A stretch of DNA of 64,000 bases from Cercospora beticola (Eukaryota; Ascomycota; Dothideomycetes; Mycosphaerellales; Mycosphaerellaceae). The stretch is taken from contig NC_088937.1 in the NCBI RefSeq assembly GCF_033473495.1, forward strand, positions 4,175,516-4,239,515, read 5' to 3'. The notes beneath the pieces are model-generated. The model was not told the origin of the DNA. It did no database searches and saw only the letters and a list, made by a program, of their open reading frames with translations. A program made the translations under genes and the position numbers. Positions 1-9,000 of the stretch are shown here, piece by piece. Every line of letters starts with the position of its first letter. Position 1 is the first letter of the stretch.

Positions 1-493
1 GACCAATGATGATACTGCTCCATGATCCACCGATGGTGAATATTCGACCATCTGTCAAAGTCACTTGTGACTGATATGCGCGAGCAATTTGCATTTCTGG
101 AGCTTCGTAAAACCCATTGGTCGCTTCAGCATGCATGCTGACTTTCTTCGCTGTTGATCCTCCTGTGACAATAATTGTACCATCGAACCCCGTACTGATA
201 CCAGGACAGAACATGTCATGGTGAGTGTTGTTCACTAATAGCTCGCTGATCTCTCCAGTCTTGGGGTCCCAAGTGGCTGACCATGTTAGGCCAAATTGTC
301 CGATGCTATGTGTATGTTTTCGTCCGGAAGCCCAGGCAAGTAACTTCCCACTTGGCAGAACCGCTATTGCTGTCGGTACAAGCGGAAATGGTATGCTGCT
401 ACTCCAGGTTCCGAGGTTTTCTGCTGTGACTGTGGTACTGAGGCTTGCTATTGTCGCCAAGGCGAATCCTGTTATGCTGTTGAGCCGAAACAT
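1..493 (-). CDS. Galactose oxidase-like copper radical oxidase, N-terminal part (gene runs off left edge)
   Basis: The reverse strand from 493 encodes 164 residues before the window ends. It opens with a signal peptide (MFRLNSITGF... cut near TVTA), so the protein is secreted. The motif HDMFCPGIS (about residues 92-100) matches the galactose oxidase segment whose Cys forms the Tyr-Cys cofactor, and GGSW near residue 158 matches the stacking-Trp position. GDGR/TIGG-type kelch strands follow the family pattern. Family knowledge: CAZy AA5 enzymes oxidise primary alcohols or sugars to aldehydes with release of hydrogen peroxide. The copper-ligand C-terminal half lies outside the window, so activity and AA5 subfamily cannot be judged. 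The start was chosen because it gives the signal peptide; no in-frame ATG lies just upstream. Confidence 0.85.
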   Translation of the reverse strand, partial: MFRLNSITGFALATIASLSTTVTAENLGTWSSSIPFPLVPTAIAVLPSGKLLAWASGRKHTHSIGQFGLTWSATWDPKTGEISELLVNNTHHDMFCPGISTGFDGTIIVTGGSTAKKVSMHAEATNGFYEAPEMQIARAYQSQVTLTDGRIFTIGGSWSSIIIG

Positions 494-1406
494 CCTGCTA
501 ACAGGAAGAGAAAGAGAACAAGAGAAACGTTGCGAGCAAACGAGGGCCTTTCTGTAGGGTCATGAAAGTGATACAGCGCTATGCCCTCTCGTCAAGCTGG
601 TGAAGTGCTCGAACTTTGAATGAGACATGCTCTCCTGGATCGCCAAGCCACGTTGTCCAGACCGTTTGTGCAGTTCTGGCACGCTAATGGTTATCCGGAC
701 GCCACCCAAACCGATAGGCGGCGATGGTCACGGAGTTGCCGCATCTGTCACTTAAACCGTAGATGGCATCTCATCCACGAGTTGGTAGATGCAAAGCCGA
801 TTGAGGGACTATCATGGGTAGGTATTCGATTCGGACGTTAGCGAGCTTCATATAAGACTGCATGTTCGACAAAATTGTCTCCTCTTATAGACTATGGCCG
901 GTGGCTTCGGCCACGGAGAAGTGCGTAACGCCAGTCGATAAAACGTGCGGCTAATATTCTTCGCCGAACACAAAGGCACCAGCGGGCACAGTGCGATGTG
1001 CTGCTCCAGTATGGAGCTTGCAACAGGGCGCGTAGTTCGCCGCGGCATGATACTGTCATGTTTGTGGTCGCGAGAATGCGTTCGCAGAGTGATACACGTG
1101 GCTCGGGATGAAATCGATTCATTTGGTGTTGATGATTTTGAAGTTGAGATGGTCGTTGATTCTCGGGCAGAAAACGGCAGCAACTTGCCAAGCCAAACGG
1201 CAAGAGCAGTGACACTTTGGATCGCCTTCCCGCTCCATGTTGCAAGCCCTCCTCGTCCGGCATCCAATACTACGGCGTCAAAGGCACGATCGTCCCAAGA
1301 TCATCCTAGGCCCACAAATCCTCGATATAAGAAATAGGACGCGTGACACACTGCGCATAACACCGTAAATGTACATGTCTCATTTCCCCTGCCTACTCTT
1401 CGACTA
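494..1406. other. Intergenic stretch (galactose oxidase 5' side / NEO1 3' side)
   Basis: This 0.9 kb holds the presumed promoter of the galactose-oxidase-like gene and the 3' flank of the P4-ATPase. Short overlapping open frames on both strands (for example 848-1267) resemble no family and compete with each other. I see no supported gene here. Confidence 0.5.
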
Positions 1407-4400
1407 CTATCCTCTCACCTTCCTGTAACTCTCTGGCTTCACGTACTGCCTGATAACTTTACCACCCCAAACAGGCACCAATGCAGCTCCCAGAATCGCT
1501 GCAAACCTCCACACGAAGCCCAAACTCCATATGAAGCCGAGATCGAAATATTCGCCCAAAAATGGTACACTCACCAAATAAATTACGCTTGTGCTCACGA
1601 TGCTTGCAATCATAATCCAATGCCATGTCGTGATTTCCGCAGCCACCATGCACAATTCATTAATGATGAGAACGCTGTATGACACAGCGACCATCTTCTG
1701 GAAACCGGGTGTGTTGATGGGAGTGTAATCCGGATTGGCCAAAGCGGCAGAATTGTTGGCGGAAAAGGAGGGCACGAGGAGCTCGGCGCCGCCTTGTATG
1801 ATCAGACCTTGATAAACGGATATAGCGAGCCAAATGAAGAACGTTTTATATGAGAGCGACTTTCCAAGAGTGAGTTCTTTGTAGAGTTCGGGATAGAGGT
1901 TCGCAAGACCTTCATCGACATCTTGGTCCAGTGTCAGGGAGAAGACGGGCATCATGGTGTATATTGTGGCGTAGCCGACCAGGAGCCAATCGCGGTAGAG
2001 GGCGATAGGTTCGAATTTGGAGGCGATGCTGAACACGGTTTGACAGATGCTGATGATGAGGCCACGATGCATGACGAATTGGGCCAGTTTAGCGCTGCGG
2101 CGGTAGGAGTTGCGGCCGTGCCAGACGAGGAGTTTGGTGAGGTGGGCGAATTGTTCGATGCTGAAGTCGGCCGCGAGAGAGGCTTGCTTGCCCTCCTTGC
2201 CCACAATACCCACGCCGACGTCTGCAGCTTGGATCATGGAGACATCGTTGCCACCGTCGCCGATGCAGGCGATGCGCTTCTTGGTATAGGCGCGGATGAG
2301 GTGCGCGATATCTGCCTTCTGTGTGGGAGAGCAGCGACAGGCTATGACGGCAGGAAGGCGAACAGCAATGCTGATGAAGGCATCCTTGTGGTGTTGTAGG
2401 TAAATGCCCAACGACTGTCCATCGATGAGGAGCGCAGCATTGGTCTGGTTCTGAATCGTACTCAGCGCGTCGAGAGCGGCGTCACGACGTTTGAGCCCAG
2501 CAATGGTGTGAATGGTCTGACCACGAGAAACGAGCTTGGACGAGACCGCTACGCATCGAGCTGTCTCAACCTTATCGCCCGTCAACATCCAGATCTTGAT
2601 GCCGGCATTGCGGAGAAGCTCGAGCGAAGGCTTGACTTTGGGTTGTAACTTGTCTTCCACGCCAGTCACACCAAGAAGATTGAGATTGTGTTCCAAGTGC
2701 TGCCTTACGACCAAAGCCATGGCCGCGTCTCGTCCGGCAAGACTGAGCGAGGCTTCTGCGTAGGCATCCGAGAAGGCAGAATATTGCTGCGCAGTCAGAG
2801 GCTTCCGACCAACAACAAGTGTTCGCAAGCCCTCCCGCGCCATATTGCCCGTCTCTTCCTCAAGCCAGTCGTTCGCAGCAACGATGGACGTCATGACTGT
2901 GTCAGCGCCTTTTTGGTAGAACACGATCTCGCCATCCTCGTCTTTGCTCAAGCCAGAACTGCGAATGAACCGGACAATAATGCCCATGCGTTTACTGTCG
3001 CTGGTGAATGGGAAGACATTAAGCACTTCGACACGCACCACAGTCCTGTCATCGCCAGTATACTGCAGTGTGATTGACTTGCGATCACGGTGCTGCAAGC
3101 GTAGGCCAACACTCTCAGTCCACTCCACGATCGCGATCTCGTCTGGCGAAGATGCCTGGTACGAGACCTTAGGCTGCCCATCGTCGTTTTCCTCGGTGGT
3201 TGGCGTGACGTTGTGGCATAGAGCCAAGGACAGCACGAGGTCGCGGACGCGCAATCCGATTTCTCGTCGCGTTCGTGTGGCACCACTCAAAGAATTGATG
3301 CCTGCTGAAGGACTGAACAAGGCGCCAGCGGGTGCATCCTCTGCAGCCGAGAAGGCCTGCGTGACATAGCCGACGACTTCTTCCATGGCATCTCCGCCAT
3401 AGCTGACAGTGCCAACATGAACTTTGCGCAGTTCCATCTCATTCCGGGTTAGTGTGCCGGTCTTGTCAGACAACAGATACTCTATTCGTCCGAGATCCTC
3501 AGGAATGGTGCTCGTTCGCACGACAGTGCCTGGTATGTCCGTGTCGTGATGGATGAACCAGGCATAGACGCTCTTGCCCAAGTCGAGGTTGACACGCAGA
3601 GAGATCGGCACGATCGTGCTGAACAGGATTAAAAATCGCATGGTAGCGATATACCACTTCCTGCCATCATGTTCTTTGAAGCCGTGAATGGCGACCAAGA
3701 TAAAGCTCAAGGCGGCGGTCAAAATGCAAAGGATCTTGACAAGGCTATTAATTTCCAATTCGAGGAGACCTGTTTTCGAACGCGAAGCAGAAGTCGAAAG
3801 CGCGGCACGAGTCTGTGGCCCAGTATATATGACGACGGCGTGTACCGTCGTTGATGAGGCGAGTACTGTATTTGCCCACGCTGTGTTGTCAATGTTCAAA
3901 GGAGTCGATTTGGTCTCCGTTGCCCGAACGTCTTCCGGCCCATCCTCTGGATGCGGGTCGTAAGCTCTGTGCTTCTTTGGCTCCAGTTCAATGGTGCCCA
4001 CAAAGTCATTGACTCGTTTGTCTGGTTTGCCGGCGGTCACTCGCAACCTGAGATACTCGGATGCGGGCAATGTCTGCGCAAGTGGTGTGGCCAGGCGCAG
4101 CTTCCAGTCGGTCTCTCCATCCAGCTGATCAGTACGAATGAAAGCTTCACCTCCGCCACTCGGATCGGATGAAGTGGTCTCGTTGCTCAATTGTACACCT
4201 TGAATAGACTGACGTTGTAGACGTGGGCTGACAGGTGCAGCGTTCTCGCCCATATCCACAAGCGCTTCTTCGACCGTCTCTTGTCGAGGTTCTGCCTCTG
4301 TCTGAACGGTTTCTGCCGAGAAGCTCTTCAGGATGACCACATCTGCAGGCACTCTTTGATCCTTCTCGAGCACAATCACATCACCAACCTTGAGCTGGGC

Positions 4401-5420
4401 CGATGGTTTGATGATTTCAGCAACGTTTGACGAAGGGGCGTCTACATTCTGTGTGCTGTACTCTTCGTCCTCGGCCTGCTGTAGCCTTGCATCTTCTGCT
4501 GACACTCTTCTGCGCTTCCCTTTCTTCTTTTTCTCTGTTATGCTCTTGATCTTCCTTTTCTTGCTGCTAGCGTCCGTATCGGAGAAGCCAGGACTGTCGA
4601 ATCGCAGCACTCTGTAAGGCTCACTGTTGGCTTCTCTGTCCCGTTTCCTCCTACTCAGATCGTCGAACGCCTCTTTACTAAGGGTGATCATGAGTACAAA
4701 GGCAAGAGGCGCGATGTACGTCGAAAGGTAGCCGATTCGGAGTGCGGGAATGATTTGCGATAATGCGACGAGTAGGAAGTACATGTTGAAGAAGAACTTG
4801 AACTCATTGAAGAGTGTTCTCGGCAAGAACGACCAGGGCGTGTATTTTGCATTCGATATGGCATTCGCTGGGAACCGCGCCGGTTGCTTCTGCCCCACAG
4901 CAATATTTCTGGCGCTCGCTGGATCATGATCATCTTCGGCCTCGTCTTCACTTATTGCCGGCAGCTGTATGGAGGTTGATCGGTTCATGAAAGGCACATA
5001 TTGCCAGATGCCTTTTGGTCGGCGATTGTCGCCAAAACGGTTGGATCCGAGCTGCGAGAACTTCCGCGTGCCTCCATTCTGCTGTGAAAGCAGCGGCGCA
5101 TCATCGTATGCAGACGCTCCTGAGCTGGCGGTCGACGGCTTCGGTCCATCTTCATCGTCCCCTACCAGCGCTTCCAGATCTTCTGTATCTTCGTTGCGCG
5201 GTCTCCGTCGCCCTCCAAAGCGCAAATTTCGCAAAGGTATTCGCGCAGCAAAGTCATGGCTGATGCGACCAGAACTCGGCTGGCGCGAATGAGATGGTGT
5301 ACGGTCGGTGACAGGATGCGGATCAAGCTCATTCAGGTCGAGGTCCAAATCCGAATCGCGATCGTCATCATGGAGGCCGTCCTGTTCGTGAGGCTTGTGG
5401 TATCCGTTCGGCGTGGTCAT
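1407..5420 (-). CDS. NEO1: Neo1-type phospholipid-transporting P4-ATPase (flippase)
   Basis: One uninterrupted frame encodes 1337 residues. It has the P-type ATPase order: first membrane pair about 205-245, actuator motif DGET about 434-437, phosphorylation motif DKTGT about 652-656 (Asp phosphorylated), TGDK about 947-950, hinge GDGGND about 1054-1059, then a six-helix C-terminal membrane region. Sequence around DKTGT and the C-terminus resembles Neo1/ATP9 rather than Drs2/Dnf flippases. Family role: moves phosphatidylserine/ethanolamine to the cytosolic leaflet in endosome/Golgi and needs no Cdc50 partner. It is longer than yeast Neo1 because of an acidic, low-complexity N-terminus (about 1-180) and a Lys/Arg-rich insertion (about 255-345) before the actuator domain. 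It is divergent from SEC16, another Golgi-trafficking gene. Confidence 0.93.
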   Translation of the reverse strand: MTTPNGYHKPHEQDGLHDDDRDSDLDLDLNELDPHPVTDRTPSHSRQPSSGRISHDFAARIPLRNLRFGGRRRPRNEDTEDLEALVGDDEDGPKPSTASSGASAYDDAPLLSQQNGGTRKFSQLGSNRFGDNRRPKGIWQYVPFMNRSTSIQLPAISEDEAEDDHDPASARNIAVGQKQPARFPANAISNAKYTPWSFLPRTLFNEFKFFFNMYFLLVALSQIIPALRIGYLSTYIAPLAFVLMITLSKEAFDDLSRRKRDREANSEPYRVLRFDSPGFSDTDASSKKRKIKSITEKKKKGKRRRVSAEDARLQQAEDEEYSTQNVDAPSSNVAEIIKPSAQLKVGDVIVLEKDQRVPADVVILKSFSAETVQTEAEPRQETVEEALVDMGENAAPVSPRLQRQSIQGVQLSNETTSSDPSGGGEAFIRTDQLDGETDWKLRLATPLAQTLPASEYLRLRVTAGKPDKRVNDFVGTIELEPKKHRAYDPHPEDGPEDVRATETKSTPLNIDNTAWANTVLASSTTVHAVVIYTGPQTRAALSTSASRSKTGLLELEINSLVKILCILTAALSFILVAIHGFKEHDGRKWYIATMRFLILFSTIVPISLRVNLDLGKSVYAWFIHHDTDIPGTVVRTSTIPEDLGRIEYLLSDKTGTLTRNEMELRKVHVGTVSYGGDAMEEVVGYVTQAFSAAEDAPAGALFSPSAGINSLSGATRTRREIGLRVRDLVLSLALCHNVTPTTEENDDGQPKVSYQASSPDEIAIVEWTESVGLRLQHRDRKSITLQYTGDDRTVVRVEVLNVFPFTSDSKRMGIIVRFIRSSGLSKDEDGEIVFYQKGADTVMTSIVAANDWLEEETGNMAREGLRTLVVGRKPLTAQQYSAFSDAYAEASLSLAGRDAAMALVVRQHLEHNLNLLGVTGVEDKLQPKVKPSLELLRNAGIKIWMLTGDKVETARCVAVSSKLVSRGQTIHTIAGLKRRDAALDALSTIQNQTNAALLIDGQSLGIYLQHHKDAFISIAVRLPAVIACRCSPTQKADIAHLIRAYTKKRIACIGDGGNDVSMIQAADVGVGIVGKEGKQASLAADFSIEQFAHLTKLLVWHGRNSYRRSAKLAQFVMHRGLIISICQTVFSIASKFEPIALYRDWLLVGYATIYTMMPVFSLTLDQDVDEGLANLYPELYKELTLGKSLSYKTFFIWLAISVYQGLIIQGGAELLVPSFSANNSAALANPDYTPINTPGFQKMVAVSYSVLIINELCMVAAEITTWHWIMIASIVSTSVIYLVSVPFLGEYFDLGFIWSLGFVWRFAAILGAALVPVWGGKVIRQYVKPESYRKVRG

Positions 5421-6056
5421 GCCTCATTGCATAGGGTGAGGATGGTTCGGGGAATTCGCGAGAGAACGATGGTGAAAGACGGTGTTGGGCGCGGGACGCG
5501 TGGCTATTTGTTCAGTGCTTCTCTGTGGTCATGTGCTCGTCGGCCGTTCCCGTTCGTGAACACGTCGCTCGTATAGGAAATGGCTACAGGAGAGAGGAGG
5601 AATAGTGCTGCCTCTGTTGGAGCCCTATCGTGCTGCGCTGCACATGCTTTGGGGAATGGCGCGTTGGCGGACCGGCCGATCATCCACATGCACAGCTTAC
5701 CACCACCAAAGAAAGCACACCACGCTCGTCGGCCTCTCCTATTCTGCCTGTTCTATTCTTCATCCCCTTCTCCGCCAGCTCGACGATATTCGCATCACCG
5801 CCATTATGACCTTTATGTATGAGTAGACTTCTTTCGACTTCGATTTCGCGTGGGCGCATTCTTGCTTTGGTACGTCAGACTTTCCGCTTCCAGAACGTGG
5901 CCTCGGAGCTCGGGGCCTGTTCAGAGACACGCTTCCTCAGCCCGGACGCGATGCGCACCACCCGCACCACCTCCATTGTACCACCGCCCCTCCCCATCTA
6001 ACGCCATGCGCTACAGTAATTCCATCGTCGTGACCGTGAGCACGTGCTAGTCCGCC
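5421..6056. promoter_or_regulatory. Shared promoter region between NEO1 and SEC16
   Basis: The two trafficking genes are transcribed away from each other with 636 bp between start codons. Pyrimidine-rich runs typical of fungal promoters are visible on the SEC16 side (about 5700-5790 and 5930-6000). I do not see a convincing TATA box. Co-regulation is only an inference from the head-to-head layout. Confidence 0.5.
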
Positions 6057-9000
6057 ATGACCGACGACGACTACCCCAACTTCGGCAATGCCTGGACCAG
6101 CACGGCCTCCAACACGGCCTCAGCTGGACCACCCCCGGGCGAGTCAGCATGGAATCCAGCGCATCGTCCCGACTCAGACCAGCGACACGCGAGAACAACT
6201 TCGACTGTAGACGCCGATTTCTTCCATCAATTATCCGAGCCCGCAACCGAGCAGACGACGGAGGAAGTGGCAATGGACGAGGTCGCGGACAAAGCACAGC
6301 ATGGGTCGGAGCAGAAGGCGCCGAGCATAACTGTGGACACACGGAGCGTAGAGCTCGGTGGGTCTGAGGAAGTGGTGGACTCTACAGGACCATCAGCGAA
6401 TGCCGGGGAGCCCATAAGACGAGGAGAAGCGGACGGCGGGAGTGAGCCGAGTCCTCCAAGCACGGCCATCGAAGAGATTTTGGGAGACGACGAGGCGCCG
6501 ATATACAGTTCGAAGCAGACTGCGCAGAAGCAGGAGGAGGAGCTCGAGCAACATATGTCTGTACCTGACCGTGAACCCCTTTACATCAGCTCGCCGGGAG
6601 ATCAAACACCCATCTCCCACGAAGCCGAGATCGAGAGTGAGCTGGCCAGATACCATGAGCAGAGCGAGTCATACGAGCATCAAGGCGATTTGACACAGAT
6701 GGAAGAGGCCGTAGACGAAGCTCCCACCGCATCCCTACTGGCCGACGAAGAAGCGCCGCCGACAGTGGATGAGGTGCAGGACGAGAGGACACCACACATG
6801 CAGGCAGTGCAAGAGGACTCTGTACTCGAAGACTTCGACGGGACACCAGCATTCGGATCACCTCTTCCCAAAGCAAAGGCCAGCGTTGGCCAGATTGACC
6901 GGAGCTTCACCACCAATTTCACTGAGATTCCGGCAGCAGAGGAGGAACAAGAGCAAGAGCAAGAAGAAGATCGGCCGGACAGCTCAGAGTGGCCATCAGC
7001 AGGAGACGACAAGACGTTTGGTGAATTGCTGGATAACGAACAAAGCGGAATTATACACGTGAGGGGCTTCTCAGTGGACCCAGTATCGAAACCTGAATCA
7101 GACCCGTGGGGCGGCACCGACGACGATGACAGCTTCAATGAGCTTTTAGGGAGCTCGCACGGCCAGTTCGCGCAGGACGTGCCAGTCGCGCAGGCCGAAG
7201 AAGTGTCTTCCGTAGAGGCTCCAGTGACTGCGCCTGAGGACAAGACGGAGGATGACTTGGCAGCTGCCTTTGCCTCAGTACTGCTGGACGACGACCTGCT
7301 GGAGGATCCGAAGGATATGGACATGTCTGCTATTTTCGGGGACGACGATCCTGGGTTTTTGGACGACGAGCTGCTCACAGACTCGCAGCCTTCCGCACCA
7401 GCGCCAATCCTTCCTCCGGCACAATCGACACAAACGCAACGAGGGCAAAGCCCGTACGTACCTGCGACAACACAACAAATGGGGGCCCAACCAAACTCGT
7501 ATGCTGCACCTGGTGCTCAATTTGTGCAGCAAAATCATGGCAGATCAGCTGGGACACCGTCGACCGGCCTCTACGATGTCTATGGACATGGCTCTGTGCA
7601 ATCGCAGCAACAACAGCGTCCTGCCAGCCATTCAGCTCAAAGTTTCGTCGACAAGGCAAAGGGAGGATATCAGTCGCCTTACGATCTGCCCATGGAGGTA
7701 GTAAAGCCGAAACAACGCCCACGGCAATCACCTGCCCAAAACCAAGCTGCTCCTGTGGCTCCTCCGAGAAGCAGCAGTATTTCTTCATACCAAGGACAAC
7801 CGTCGCTCCAAAGAGTGCCCACTGGCCCACCACTAAGCGGTTCCACACCACCACCACCAAATGCCGGAGTTGCTCCCCCAGCATCGACAGGCAGTTCGCA
7901 ACCTCAAAAGCCTTCAGCATCCGGCAATGGTTTTTTCGAAGACCTGCCGATTGTCCCAAAGACAAAAGCACGGCACTCTGGAGCATACACTCCTCAGCTG
8001 TCTTCAACGTCCACTCCGCCAGCTAACCAGATGGCCCCTCGTGGACCATCTGCGCCGCAGATGCAAAGACCACAAGGTCCCCCGACGCCCGCTCATCATT
8101 CCTCTTATGGCAATCTGCGGCAGCCAGAAAAGTTGCCATTGCATCCTGACCAAGTCGCGGGACCAACACCCGCACAAACTCCATCTATGCCTCCGGCGAG
8201 CCAGCGTTACTCCCCAAGCTCGTTACCCGCACCCGCACAAAATCAGAATCGATTCTCTCCCGCGCCTCCCTCGCAAGCGCCACCTACAGCCGGAACTCGA
8301 TATTCGCCTGCGCCCGCAGCGCAGGTGACTGCAAAGAAGTATGCGCCTGCATCCACAACAGCTCAAGGGATTCAAAGCACTCACGCATTTGCACCTCGAA
8401 CAAGCAGTCCTCTGGCGTTCCATGGCAGGCCGCAGGCAGACTCACAGGGCCCTCCGTCGATATCTTCATCGCCGCCAAAGTCAAACGGCAGGGCCTCTCC
8501 AGCAATCCTATCACCGCCCAGGTCTGGCAGCATGGCATACTCTCCGAGCGAGTCGAGGGCTACATCACTCAGCAATTTTGCCTCGCCACCACAGAATATC
8601 TCGATGCAGCCTCCTCCAGTGCAAACGAGGGTTTCAAAATACGCTGCAAAAGTACCCACGGAGATGCCCACTTCTGTCATAGCACCAGCCGCAGCAACAT
8701 CATCTTCGCAAAAGCGTGCATTCTTGGCGCATCGCAGACAGTTTTCACGCGACCTGGATTTTGTGGCACCGCAAGATGAGCATGCTCATGATCCGTTGCA
8801 GAGGTGGAAAGGACATCCGATCTTCACCTGGGGCGAATCTGGTATCGTGATCAGCAGTTTCCCGAAACAGACGCCCTTCTATGCGGCTGGTCAAGGGGTG
8901 CCCAGCATCAAGAGTACGCCAGGTTCGATTACTGTACAGCAAGCTACAACTTTTATGCCCATGGACGAATTGAGTGCGAAGTTCCCAGGACCATTGCCAA

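Noticed and set aside
6680..7378. 232-codon Ser-rich minus-strand frame inside SEC16
   Set aside because: It is a shadow of the acidic GAC/GAG/GAA-rich coding strand and has no motif or start context.
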